From Cytophagales bacterium (GTDB taxonomy: Bacteria > Bacteroidota > Bacteroidia > Cytophagales > Bernardetiaceae), in assembly GCA_013299045.1 (NCBI GenBank), contig JAAFJX010000006.1, positions 1 to 64,000 on the forward strand: a stretch of 64,000 bases of DNA. Direction: 5' to 3'. The notes below the pieces were generated by a model. The model was not told the DNA's origin and searched no databases. It saw only the letters and a list, made by a program, of their open reading frames with translations. Position numbers and translations under genes: made by a program. Positions 44,387-53,315 of this stretch are shown in pieces. How positions within the stretch are numbered: position 1 is the first letter of the stretch; every line of letters begins with the position of its first letter.

Positions 44387-45676
44387 CTAGGTTTTAGCGC
44401 AGGCTTCAATAGCCTCAACAAGCCTATCCAAATCCTTGAGTGAAGTGTAGAGATGTGGCGTAACGCGGATTCCTTTGATGTTTTCCCACGTAATGGATAC
44501 TGTATGAATTTTAAATTTATTAAACAGGAACTGGTCTACCTCTGTGGGTTCTTTGCCCTCTATGGCAAACATGGCTAATGCACAGGAATAATTTGCTTTC
44601 AGAGAAGTGAGCAGTTTTACACGCGGAATTTTGGCAGCTTTTTCTGCCCAGTAATTTTTCAAATAACGCAAACGCGCTTCTTTTCGTTCTGCACCAATGA
44701 GTTCGTGAAAATTGATGGCGTGGCCAATGGCTTGTTCGATAGCAATAGAGCGTGTCCCTAAATGTTCAAATTTTTTGATGTCCTCGCCTTCAGGCTCTAC
44801 AGCCCCAAATAGTGGCCATACCTTCTTAATGAGTGGCTTTCTGATATATAACAACCCTGAACCGAAGGGTGCACAGAGCCATTTGTGCAGGCTTGTTCCG
44901 AAATAATCTGCTCCTAAATCGGAGATTTTGTAATTGATGTGCGCAAAGGAGTGCGCTGCATCTACCAACACTTCAATTCCTCTTTTATGGGCAGCATCTG
45001 CTATTTTTTTGCAGGGTAAAATCTGCCCTGTCCAATTAATCATGTGCGTAACTTGCACGACTTTAGTTTTGTCGGTAAACTGCTCTTCAAACTTTTTGAG
45101 CACGTAGTCGTCGTCTTCAGTGGGCAGCTCAAGGTTTACCCATTTCAGGACTATGCCTTCACGTATGGCGCGCTGTTTCCAAGCCTGAATCATGTTGGGG
45201 TAGTCTTGCTTGGTAAGAACTACCTCGTCGCCGCGCTGCAAAGGTAGGCCAAAAATGATTGTTTCTAAGGCTTCGGAGGAGTTTCTGTTGATAGCCACCT
45301 CTTCGGGTAGGCAGCCCGCTAAACGTGCGAGGTTCATGCGTAGGGCTTCACGGTTGCCGTCCAGCACGCGCCACATATAATACGTAGGTGCTTCGTTGGC
45401 AAGACGATTATAGGTTTCTACAGCTTCCTGTACCACCTTGGGCGAAGGGCTTACACCTCCATTGTTGAGATTAATGAGATTAGGCGAAGTAGTAAAGGCT
45501 TGACGCACCTCATACCAAAAGCTCTCATCAGTAGCCACTTGTTGTGGTGCTAAGCCTGCCACACGAGCAGCTGCCTGCGCTAACTGAGGCGCAAACACGG
45601 TGCTAAGCGTACCAGAGAGCGCTGCTCCACCCACAACAGCACCTATCTTTTGTATAAAATCTCTTCTGTTTGCCAT
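44387..45676 (-). CDS. Class V aminotransferase with Tat-like signal (isopenicillin N epimerase-like)
   Basis: The ATG at 45676 gives 429 residues, starting with a twin-arginine-type signal (ANRRDFIQKIGAVVGGAAL, later APQLAQAA). A much earlier start would bury the signal. The rest is a PLP-dependent class V fold: LINLNNGGVSPSPKVVQEA, NRNSSEALETIIFGLPLQRG, VDAAHSFAHINYKI and the Schiff-base lysine in GTSLHKWLCAPFGSG. It resembles isopenicillin N epimerase and cysteine desulfurase relatives. It is probably exported folded with its cofactor. The substrate is unknown. It is divergent from a 2OG-Fe oxygenase gene. Confidence 0.9.
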   Translation of the reverse strand: MANRRDFIQKIGAVVGGAALSGTLSTVFAPQLAQAAARVAGLAPQQVATDESFWYEVRQAFTTSPNLINLNNGGVSPSPKVVQEAVETYNRLANEAPTYYMWRVLDGNREALRMNLARLAGCLPEEVAINRNSSEALETIIFGLPLQRGDEVVLTKQDYPNMIQAWKQRAIREGIVLKWVNLELPTEDDDYVLKKFEEQFTDKTKVVQVTHMINWTGQILPCKKIADAAHKRGIEVLVDAAHSFAHINYKISDLGADYFGTSLHKWLCAPFGSGLLYIRKPLIKKVWPLFGAVEPEGEDIKKFEHLGTRSIAIEQAIGHAINFHELIGAERKEARLRYLKNYWAEKAAKIPRVKLLTSLKANYSCALAMFAIEGKEPTEVDQFLFNKFKIHTVSITWENIKGIRVTPHLYTSLKDLDRLVEAIEACAKT

Positions 45677-45821
45677 TTTAGAAAAATGATATTGTGAACT
45701 CAAACGCTGAAAACCGAATGGCCAAATGTAAATAATCTTTTTGGCTTGCACCAATGATTTCAGGAAAATATGATGACGCTTAGATTCAACTGATAAATGC
45801 CACGTTTTGCATATTGGAACA

Positions 45822-45990
45822 AAGAGGCAAAAAACAAGCCTTGCAGATGGCCAATTTTTGATGAAAAGAATAGTTATCTTCATCAAAACCAGCATTTTTT
45901 TTCTTTGATTGGGCGCATTTTTACCAAACATTCTTGCATAGAAAATCTCATCTGTGCTATTTGAGCCATTCGCTTTTGTCTATTACAAAA
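45822..45990. repeat. Dispersed repeat, copy D
   Basis: The gap between the divergent aminotransferase and oxygenase genes holds a partial copy. Stretches shared with copy C include GGCCAATTT (45849-45857), a TTCATCAAAACCAGC end of the hairpin (45879-45893), GAAAATCTCA (45941-45950) and TTTGAGCCATTCGCTTTTGT (45960-45979). The copy lacks the terminal inverted repeats. No other feature was seen in this gap except a TAGTTTTG box at 46044-46051, which may be the -7 element of the oxygenase gene. Confidence 0.65.
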
Positions 45991-46073
45991 AAATATACTT
46001 GTTTTGTGCTAAGAACGCGCCCTAGGTGTTGGCTTGCGTTTTATAGTTTTGAACAAAAAAAACATTTAGTTCT

Positions 46074-46889
46074 ATGCTTCCTGCAAATTTTCACAAACAG
46101 TTGGTAGAAGAAGGCTTTTGTTATTTGGATATGCCTACTTCGCTCAAACAAGACATTGTAACGCTATTTGATTTGACTGCCGAATTTTTTGAGTTGCCTC
46201 AAGCCCAAAAAAATCTTATCTCTTGGGAAGACGTAATGACGGGCTATCGTTCTATAGGCATTGAATACTCAGCCACACCCGATAATCCAGACCTCAATGA
46301 ATCGTTTTCTTACAAAAACATAGAGGAGGCACGCGTTTTTAACGATAAATTCCTTTATGCTCGCACATTTTTGAACCAAGTGCGCCAAGTATATCTCCAA
46401 ATGGATAAGATAGCTACTGAAGTTATTGTACATTTGGCTGATATTTATACAAAAAATGCGCGCCACATCAACACCGACTTGCATTCTTGGTTGCAACTGA
46501 ACTGCTACCGTCCATATTTGCACAAGCGCGAATTTTTGCAAGATGAACACGAAGACGGCCACATTGTTACCATCATTACAGCGAACCAAAAGGGTTTAGA
46601 GTTGCGTGGCAATAGAGACTATCATGCAGTTAAAGGTTCTCTAGATGAACTAGTTGTGATGCCGGGCGAACTTTTGGCGCTGCTTACAGGAAATGACATA
46701 CAGCCGCTCTACCACCGTGTTCGTAACCACCAAGACATCAAACATCGTACAGCTATGATGTACTTCTGTAATCCAAATACCAACGAAGGGCCTCTCATGC
46801 CCTGGGTAGAAAACGACACCAATCGTCAAATAGACATTATTGCACGGGCTACCTCTAACCCAAGCCGTTACGGTTTACCTGTTCTTTAG
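46074..46889 (+). CDS. 2OG-Fe(II) oxygenase, isopenicillin N synthase-like
   Basis: This 271-residue protein has the N-terminal alpha region of the IPNS-type dioxygenases (FDLTAEFFELPQAQK). The iron site is complete: H159-x-D161 (EHEDGH) and the distal histidine in LYHRVRNH (H214). The cosubstrate-binding arginine lies in HRTAMMYFCNP (R225), where the usual RxS is RTA. Substrate and reaction are unknown; related enzymes hydroxylate, cyclise or desaturate small molecules. It is divergently oriented to the aminotransferase, and a hairpin follows it. Confidence 0.88.
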   Translation: MLPANFHKQLVEEGFCYLDMPTSLKQDIVTLFDLTAEFFELPQAQKNLISWEDVMTGYRSIGIEYSATPDNPDLNESFSYKNIEEARVFNDKFLYARTFLNQVRQVYLQMDKIATEVIVHLADIYTKNARHINTDLHSWLQLNCYRPYLHKREFLQDEHEDGHIVTIITANQKGLELRGNRDYHAVKGSLDELVVMPGELLALLTGNDIQPLYHRVRNHQDIKHRTAMMYFCNPNTNEGPLMPWVENDTNRQIDIIARATSNPSRYGLPVL

Positions 46890-46909
46890 AATTTTTATAG
46901 CCGCAGAGG

Positions 46910-46935
46910 TGGGCAAAAAACGCGCGCTCTGCGGC
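46910..46935 (+). terminator. Terminator-like hairpin after the oxygenase
   Basis: The perfect 9-bp GC-rich stem GCCGCAGAG (46910-46918) pairs with 46927-46935 and is followed by a short T-rich stretch. Confidence 0.6.
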
Positions 46936-47025
46936 ACTTGTTTTGTAACAAAAGGCTAAAAAATAGTACTATTGTCAGAAAATGCAGATTTTTTGAAATA
47001 AAGACAAAACAAAGAGCAACTTTAG

Positions 47026-47073
47026 GTGCAGTTAATGGGTCTTATCAATAAAGACACCTTAAAGCTACTGCAC
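47026..47073 (+). promoter_or_regulatory. Leader hairpin before a small membrane peptide
   Basis: GTGCAGT (47026-47032) pairs with ACTGCAC (47067-47073). Nested inside are GTCTT/AAGAC (47039-47043 with 47051-47055) and a flanking GG/CC pair. The structure ends three bases before the ATG and could mask the ribosome-binding region. Confidence 0.4.
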
Positions 47074-47076
47074 ACT

Positions 47077-47178
47077 ATGAAAACGCTCAATTTACTTAGA
47101 ACTTATACTGCTGTTTTAATCGTTCAGGTGCTGCTCGTGGTGCTTGCCATTAAAGGCATTTGTTATTTATTGAGCTAA
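47077..47178 (+). CDS. Possible 33-residue single-helix membrane peptide
   Basis: This short frame reads MKTLNLLRTYTAVLIVQVLL, then VVLAIKGICYLLS. It has a basic N-terminus, a continuous hydrophobic helix of about 20 residues and no charged residues inside it except one Lys after it. It fits a small inner-membrane peptide. It lies between the oxygenase terminator and the OmpA-type gene, preceded by a hairpin. It is too short to be convincing by itself; conservation in related genomes would decide. Confidence 0.4.
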   Translation: MKTLNLLRTYTAVLIVQVLLVVLAIKGICYLLS

Positions 47179-47232
47179 TTTTTTTGCAGGGATAAATACA
47201 AGTTGAATCCTCTTTGAACGTGCTTTTAAACT

Positions 47233-48756
47233 TTACAATTCCAATATTTTAAGCTCAACACGCCTATTTTTTTCTGCATCATTCGGGTCTATGGGTCGTG
47301 TCCCGCCAAAAGCGCGAATCGTGATTCTGCCTTTATCAATACCACGCTTGACGAGGAAGCTCACTACTTCACGCACCCTGTCGCCCGAAAGTTTGAGATG
47401 CAGCTTGCTGATGCGGTCATAGTCGGGCGAGGTGGTTTCGGGGTCTTTGTCGGTATGTCCTGCTAGTTCAATTTTTACTTTCGGATTGGCCTTCATAAAC
47501 TGATAAAGGCTATAAACGCCCACTGTGTCCAACAATTTATAGCTTTTGTTTTCAAATAAAATATTTGCTAAGGAGACACTTTCGCCTTTAGCAACGGCGG
47601 TTTCGCCTATGGTTACGGTGGGTTCTTTCTTAACAACTTTTACAGTATCTTGCTTCGGTACGTCTAAAACTGCACTTACAACAGCCTCTTCGCTTACTCC
47701 GGTTATGTTTTTCTCAGGAATGGTTGTTTTCTTGATAATTTTGGGGTCTAGTGAATAAAACCCTTGGTCTACTGTACCAATCCAGACTTTGCCCTTAGAG
47801 TCTATATCAATACAAGTGGCTTCAGCGCTTTTAAAGTCTGAGTTATTTTTATCATAAAAAACCCAGTCTGGCTCTTTTTCTTGGCCTTTTTTTGTTTCCT
47901 TTTTCTCATATCCGCCTATGTAGGAACTTGCTATCCAAGTGGCTTTGCCTTGATAAATAGCAGCATCGTTAAATCTTTCAGCGCGCCTTATTCCTTTAGA
48001 GGCCAGTTCAGTAAGTTCTTTGAATTTGTAGAAACAACTAAATTCCAAACGCCCTTTTTCGTCTATATAACTTGCGCAAGCACTTGGTGTGCCGCGAGTT
48101 AGGATTTTTACTACTTCTGTATAAACGTTATAATTGTACCATTTAGAGCCATCAATAGTACTAAAAAGCCCTTCTTTTGTTCCCACCCATACATTGCCTG
48201 ATACATCGACTCCTATTGATGTAATTTGATTAGAGCTTAAACTATAATTGGTAGTTGTGATATCATAGGCAGACCAGTCGCCGTTGGCCTCTAAGACGTA
48301 AACACCCGCATCGGCTGTAGCTATCCATTTGCGGTTTTCTGCATCAACGGCTATATCCTTGACGTATAGATTTTTGTTTTTGAATATGGGGAATCTGTAT
48401 TGCTGCAAGACCTTCCCTTGTGGCGAAATACACAAAATGCTGTAACCTCGGTAATAAGAGCCAACCCAGGCATTGCCTTGTTTGTCAAAATCAATGGCGC
48501 TGATGTTCCTGACGATGGTATCCATGCTGTTGGCTTCATTAAAAATGCGCCAAGTGGAATCGCTGCGGTAGCAAGTCAGGTAGTTCTCGGTACCTACCCA
48601 AACATTGTCCGAAACATCAACGGCAATACAGGTAACACGGCTTTCGGGTAGTTTGGAATTGGTGGTGTTGAAGTTCCTAAAATGCTGTGCAGAACAAGTG
48701 AGAGCAAGTGCCCCAAAGAACCAAAAGAATGAAAAGACACGCAGAAGTAGAGTCAT
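47233..48756 (-). CDS. Propeller-type sensor-like protein with C-terminal OmpA domain
   Basis: The ATG at 48756 gives 507 residues and a signal peptide (TLLLRVFSFFWFFGALALTC, then SAQ). The first 330 residues hold repeats of the two-component-regulator propeller type (NVWVGTENYLT, NAWVGSYYRGY, KWIATADAGVYVLE, NVWVGTKEGLF and KVWIGTVDQGFY). A linker is followed by an OmpA-like peptidoglycan-binding domain (LAGHTDKD, KLSGDRVREVV and RRVELKIL). A periplasmic or outer-membrane scaffold anchored to the wall is likely. This propeller-OmpA fusion lacks the usual kinase or HTH output. Confidence 0.9.
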   Translation of the reverse strand: MTLLLRVFSFFWFFGALALTCSAQHFRNFNTTNSKLPESRVTCIAVDVSDNVWVGTENYLTCYRSDSTWRIFNEANSMDTIVRNISAIDFDKQGNAWVGSYYRGYSILCISPQGKVLQQYRFPIFKNKNLYVKDIAVDAENRKWIATADAGVYVLEANGDWSAYDITTTNYSLSSNQITSIGVDVSGNVWVGTKEGLFSTIDGSKWYNYNVYTEVVKILTRGTPSACASYIDEKGRLEFSCFYKFKELTELASKGIRRAERFNDAAIYQGKATWIASSYIGGYEKKETKKGQEKEPDWVFYDKNNSDFKSAEATCIDIDSKGKVWIGTVDQGFYSLDPKIIKKTTIPEKNITGVSEEAVVSAVLDVPKQDTVKVVKKEPTVTIGETAVAKGESVSLANILFENKSYKLLDTVGVYSLYQFMKANPKVKIELAGHTDKDPETTSPDYDRISKLHLKLSGDRVREVVSFLVKRGIDKGRITIRAFGGTRPIDPNDAEKNRRVELKILEL

Positions 48757-48964
48757 AAGAACCTTTTTTTGAGATAAGAGCCTTAAAAATGTGGCATGAT
48801 GCTGGCCATCAAAGCACAAAATAGCCACAACTAAACGATATTTGCAAAAATCATTCCTTTTGTTTTGTGCTTTTGTCAATGAAAACACCTTTGCAGAAAC
48901 AAAACGCTTTTAAAAGTGCATGAATGCTTATCCTCAGCACAACTTGGCCTCAAAAGTGCATTCA

Positions 48965-51595
48965 TCAAAGGCGCATACCGAATATTAAGATATCGTCTGT
49001 TTGTCTCTCATTGCCTTGTAAGCGCCAATCAGTCAATACTTTGTCTAGTTCATTGCTCTGCTTGTCGGCCTTCCATTGGTGTATGCGCAAAAATAAATTT
49101 TTCAAATTTCTACTCTGGAATCGCCTGTTGTTGGGGCCTCCAAACTGGTCGCGGTAGCCGTCTGAGGCAAAATAAATTTGGGTATTCTCAGGAAATTGCA
49201 GATGGTGCGTATCAAAATTTAAAATTGTTTTTTTTTCTCCTATGGAAAATGCGTTGCCTTTTACTTCGTTACACTGGCCTTCGGCTATCCAGTAGAGTGG
49301 TGAATGTGCACCTGCAAACTCAATAGCATTACTTTCTCGGTTGAGCAAACAGAGCGCAATATCCATACCGTCGCGGCTGGCTGTATCTTCTTTATGTAGG
49401 CTTTTGCAGAGTTCTGTGTGTAGCCGCGAAAGAATAGCGCCTGCGCTCAGAGGCTCTGGTGTATAAGTTACAAGGTTCAGCAAGTCATTGGCTATCATAG
49501 ACATAATGGCACCTGGTACGCCATGCCCTGTGCAGTCGCATATAGCAATGAGCGTGCGTCCGTGATAGCTGTCCACCCTATAAAAATCCCCACTGACAAT
49601 ATCGCGTGGTTTCATAAAGATAAAGTGCTCTGGTAGTAAGGCATTGAGTACATTTTGTTGTGGTAGAATGGCCTTTTGAATGCGTAAGGCATAATTGATG
49701 CTGGCGGTAATGCTTTGTCCTTTTTTCTCTATAATCAGTTTTTGTTCATTAATTTCATCATTTTTAGTCTGTAGGAGTTGGTTTGAGCGTTTTTTTTGTG
49801 CATTAGAGCGATAAAGTACAAAAAGTACAATTCCGAACAATAAAAGCAAACTTAAACCAGCGGCCAGAAGCCCTAATTGAAGCCTATTTTGTTCTTTTTG
49901 GGTTTCCAGTTCTAAGTTTTGAAGTTCTTTTTCTTTTTTGAGGAGCTGATTTTCTTTGAGTTTTGCCAAGTTATCAGACTCCATTTTGCGCTGAACAGCC
50001 CATTGTTTTTCTAGTTCTGTATCGTTTAGCTCATTTTCGGCAAGCAGAAAACGGTTTCTTTCACGTTCATTTTCAGCAGCTAGTTTAATTTGTTCGGCCA
50101 GTAATTTGGCTTTTTCTAGGTCAGAGCCTCGTAAAAGCACTTCTTTGTTGGCAATTTCTAGCTCTCTGGACTTTGCCTCTACGTCGTACTGCGCCTGCAT
50201 ACGCACAAGTTGCTCGCGTTTTTGCATATTGGCAATGGAGTCGCTCAAATTCTTATAGTTTTTGAAACTTTCTAAGGCCGCACCGTAGTTACCTTGTTGT
50301 AAATACGTATCTGAAAGCCTCAAAAAAGCAATTTTTCGTTCTTCGGGTAGGCCAGCATTGGTGGCAGTACCGAGGGCTTCATGAGCGGCATAAAGGCTGG
50401 CATCTAAAAGCGCTCGCTTGCTATCTTGATTGATGGCACTACCAGCCTGCTGCGTATAAAAATCTGCTATTTGGCTATTAACGATGGAAAGAAGTTGCTT
50501 ATCGCCCATTTTGTTGGCCGCCAAGCGCGCCTTATCTAAGTACATGCGTGCGCTATCGGGCTTTTTGAGAGCAATGTACTCGTCTCCAATAGCAGAAAGG
50601 GCGCTGGCTACTGATATTTCATCTTTGACTTCAGTTGCCAAACTCATGGCCATTTGTAAAGATTTAATAGATTCATCATTTTTCTTGAGTTTAGAGTTGG
50701 CCTTGCCCAAGATGAGATAGGTGCGTGCTAGTTCACGCTTATCGCTAGCCACAATGGTACTTACAAGCGCCATCTGAGCGTACTTGGCAGCACTTTCGTA
50801 GTTTTCTAAACGAGAATGGCAGAGTGCCAGAGAGCGGTAATTCGTGCCCTTAGCGCGTGCATCGTTTGCTTTTTCCGCCAGAGTGAGTGCTGCCAGAATA
50901 TTCTCGATAGCTCGGTCGTAGTTGCCGCGTTTGATTTGAATGTTGCTGATAAAGTTCAGGCAGTAAGTCTGTTTAAGTTCAGCTAATTGGTCTTGTTTGG
51001 CTATCTCTAAAGCAGACTGCGCTGCCAACAAACCCTCTTCGTAACGGCTCAAGGCGGCATAAGCAGAGGCTATATTTAGCTTTGTTCCTATTTGACGGTT
51101 TTTATCGTTTACTTTTGAAGCTATATCGTTGGCTTTTAGGTAATTAGATAGGGCTTTTTCTACCTGACCTGTACTGCTATATACCAAACCTTCGGCAATA
51201 AGCGCATCATGTTTGCCTGCATCAAAGCGCAGTTTTTCGGATAAAATAAGTGCCTGCTGCGCATAATCAAGCGCTTTGTTCTGATTCTTTGTAGCAGTAT
51301 AACGCCTTGCTAAATCAGTATAAAGATTAACGCGGTTGGTGTCTAATTTACTGTAAGTAGCCAAAACATTTTCAAGGCTGTCTATTTTCTTGTTGCCCTG
51401 TGCAAAGACCTGTAGATGTACTAAGATGCAGCAAAGCACTGTAAGTGTTCTACTCACAGCACTTTGAGTCGTCTTATGTCTATTGCCTATACGCAACAAT
51501 AAAGATTCCAACTTAAAAGATATTTTAAAAACACACAAAGACCTGACAGCAAAAAAATCTGCTATCCTATTTTCTGTAGTCAAAAAGCACTCCAA
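48965..51595 (-). CDS. TPR-repeat SpoIIE-family serine phosphatase
   Basis: The protein has up to 876 residues; the start is uncertain. The longest frame begins with MECFLTTENRIADFF, which is not a signal peptide, while a TTG near 51495 would begin closer to one (TLTVLCCILVHLQVFA, then Q). About ten TPR-like repeats (YARQALEIAK pattern) fill residues 75-450. A membrane helix (LGLLAAGLSLLLLFGIVLFVL) and coiled coil follow, then a PPM/SpoIIE domain with IVSGDFYRVD and DCTGHGVPGAIMSM. It probably dephosphorylates an anti-sigma-factor antagonist in response to a periplasmic signal sensed by the TPR part. It is the last gene of a minus-strand group with a STAS-like protein and patatin. Confidence 0.9.
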   Translation of the reverse strand: MECFLTTENRIADFFAVRSLCVFKISFKLESLLLRIGNRHKTTQSAVSRTLTVLCCILVHLQVFAQGNKKIDSLENVLATYSKLDTNRVNLYTDLARRYTATKNQNKALDYAQQALILSEKLRFDAGKHDALIAEGLVYSSTGQVEKALSNYLKANDIASKVNDKNRQIGTKLNIASAYAALSRYEEGLLAAQSALEIAKQDQLAELKQTYCLNFISNIQIKRGNYDRAIENILAALTLAEKANDARAKGTNYRSLALCHSRLENYESAAKYAQMALVSTIVASDKRELARTYLILGKANSKLKKNDESIKSLQMAMSLATEVKDEISVASALSAIGDEYIALKKPDSARMYLDKARLAANKMGDKQLLSIVNSQIADFYTQQAGSAINQDSKRALLDASLYAAHEALGTATNAGLPEERKIAFLRLSDTYLQQGNYGAALESFKNYKNLSDSIANMQKREQLVRMQAQYDVEAKSRELEIANKEVLLRGSDLEKAKLLAEQIKLAAENERERNRFLLAENELNDTELEKQWAVQRKMESDNLAKLKENQLLKKEKELQNLELETQKEQNRLQLGLLAAGLSLLLLFGIVLFVLYRSNAQKKRSNQLLQTKNDEINEQKLIIEKKGQSITASINYALRIQKAILPQQNVLNALLPEHFIFMKPRDIVSGDFYRVDSYHGRTLIAICDCTGHGVPGAIMSMIANDLLNLVTYTPEPLSAGAILSRLHTELCKSLHKEDTASRDGMDIALCLLNRESNAIEFAGAHSPLYWIAEGQCNEVKGNAFSIGEKKTILNFDTHHLQFPENTQIYFASDGYRDQFGGPNNRRFQSRNLKNLFLRIHQWKADKQSNELDKVLTDWRLQGNERQTDDILIFGMRL

Positions 51596-51638
51596 TTTAA
51601 TGCTTTTTTGTTTTTATTTCAGGGATACGAATAAGGCA

Positions 51639-52040
51639 CTAAGCGATGCTCTTGAGCCATTCTTTGGCAGCTGCCGCATCTTCACAGAACTGAATAACTG
51701 CCTCACGACCTGCTAAATTCTGAACAATATTCTTGACAGCCATTTTGTTGAAAATATCCTTCGCTACAATAACAGCATTGTACTTATAGCCATTTTCTAG
51801 GGCGCGCTTCATCCAGTCTGTGCCGAGCCATTCTTGGTCTTGTGGCGAAACAACTTTTGCATCTGAGTTGTCTGCTATCAGTTTTGAGCATTTTGTGTCT
51901 ATGATAACCTGCAAAGAAGCATTGCAGGCTTCGCGGAATTGCTCACTTGTAAAGAAACCCTTCCACTCAAGATGCACACAGGGAACGTCCTCGTGGAAAT
52001 AAATTTTACAAAAAGGTTTGTCGTAACGTAAAGTACTCAT
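51639..52040 (-). CDS. STAS/SpoIIAA-like protein
   Basis: This 133-residue protein is of SpoIIAA-like size, starting YDKPFCKIYFHEDVPCVHLE and running through KLIADNSDAKVVSPQDQEWL to the end KEWLKSIA. The central LIADNSD stretch sits where STAS proteins carry their phosphorylatable serine, although I cannot show that the residue is equivalent. It lies 43 bases upstream of the SpoIIE phosphatase gene on the same strand and 45 bases downstream of patatin. The neighbours suggest a partner-switching role. The family call is moderately sure, and the phosphosite is inference. Confidence 0.75.
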   Translation of the reverse strand: MSTLRYDKPFCKIYFHEDVPCVHLEWKGFFTSEQFREACNASLQVIIDTKCSKLIADNSDAKVVSPQDQEWLGTDWMKRALENGYKYNAVIVAKDIFNKMAVKNIVQNLAGREAVIQFCEDAAAAKEWLKSIA

Positions 52041-52085
52041 TTTGATAGATGATTTTGAGCTGTGAGTAATGTTTGACTGTATTTT

Positions 52086-53132
52086 CTAATTCGGAGCGCT
52101 TTCTAATGCTGTTTTGTATTCTTGTAGCGCCTGCTCCATGTCGCGGTAGCCAGTACGTATGCGGAGCGTCATTTTATCGGGTGTGAAGTCATCTGTACCA
52201 GCAACACCTTCGGCTTCATATTGCAAAACGGCATGGTGGTTAATTTTTTTGTGTTTGGCAATATCCTTATAACCAGGCATTTTGCGTATAGGACTATTGG
52301 CGGGAATAACGGCATCAATGGCGTTTACCAAATCCACGTAGTGGTTCATTTTAGCAAAGAACTTCCAATCTAAGTTAATTTTACTTTCAAACATCAATTC
52401 TTGAATGCGCTCTGTAATTTGGTTGAAATTAGTAGGCATTGGTGAGTTTTTCCTAAAAAGGTTAATCACAATCAGGTTACGCTGGGTGTCATTGTCGCCT
52501 ACTTTTTCTAGATAGTTGATGGCTGGTGAAAGCGGCATATTCATAAACAAGCCACCGTCCCAGTAATAATTTTCGGCGATATGCGCGGCCGGGAAATTTG
52601 GCGGAATGCTCATACTCGCTATAATATGCTCTAGCTTTACTTCATAGCCTTTGCGGGTTTCAAAAATAGTGCGCTCGCCTGTTTCTACATTAACCGCTTC
52701 AACAGACAACTTGCTGTCTTTGTTGTTATTAAGTTTGTCAAAATCAATCAAGTTGCCCATAAGCTGATACATAGGCCCAAGGTCGTAGGTGCTCATAGCC
52801 GTCATCGGCGAAATAAAAGCCATTGGATTCAATGTGTACATGGCGGGGTTACCCATTTTTGAGGCTTTGGCCTGCCAGTCTTGCGGCACAAAAGGCACTG
52901 TTGGCATCTCTACAGTTTTCCAAAATGCTTCTAAGGAAGCCACAGGGCCTAGTTTGCCACCAACAATGAGCGCCGCATTGATAGCTCCAATAGAAACTCC
53001 TGTTACAATACAGGGCGTAAAATTAGGAAACTCCTCATAAAGGCACTTAACGGCTCCATACTGGTAAGCACCTAATGCACCACCACCTTGCAAAACCAAG
53101 GCCGTTTTAATATCCAATGGATTGTTGTTCAT
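52086..53132 (-). CDS. Patatin-like phospholipase
   Basis: This 348-residue protein has the oxyanion loop GGGALGAYQ (residues 16-24), the nucleophile in GVSIG (S47) and the catalytic aspartate in DGG (D192), the Ser-Asp dyad of patatins. It probably hydrolyses acyl esters of phospholipids. It has no signal peptide, so it acts in the cytoplasm or at the inner membrane face. It is the first gene of the minus-strand group that continues with the STAS-like protein and TPR-SpoIIE phosphatase, with a divergent SpoIIE gene upstream. Confidence 0.93.
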   Translation of the reverse strand: MNNNPLDIKTALVLQGGGALGAYQYGAVKCLYEEFPNFTPCIVTGVSIGAINAALIVGGKLGPVASLEAFWKTVEMPTVPFVPQDWQAKASKMGNPAMYTLNPMAFISPMTAMSTYDLGPMYQLMGNLIDFDKLNNNKDSKLSVEAVNVETGERTIFETRKGYEVKLEHIIASMSIPPNFPAAHIAENYYWDGGLFMNMPLSPAINYLEKVGDNDTQRNLIVINLFRKNSPMPTNFNQITERIQELMFESKINLDWKFFAKMNHYVDLVNAIDAVIPANSPIRKMPGYKDIAKHKKINHHAVLQYEAEGVAGTDDFTPDKMTLRIRTGYRDMEQALQEYKTALESAPN

Positions 53133-53315
53133 ACAAGTATTGGTCAGAATTAATAAATATCTTTTGTCTTTTGGAATTGATTAGCTATTTTTGCGAAGTA
53201 GAAGGATAGAAACTTTTGCAAATAAGCAAAAAAAAAGATTCGTAGCATTATAATTGCAAAGTTTCATTAGATTTTTGTGCAATCAACCAGTACAGATACG
53301 CGGTTTAGCGTAGTT

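Noticed and set aside
44387-46889. A complete beta-lactam biosynthesis cluster
   Set aside because: Only two loosely similar enzymes are present. No peptide synthetase or epimerisation/expansion set was seen, so I report the pairing only.
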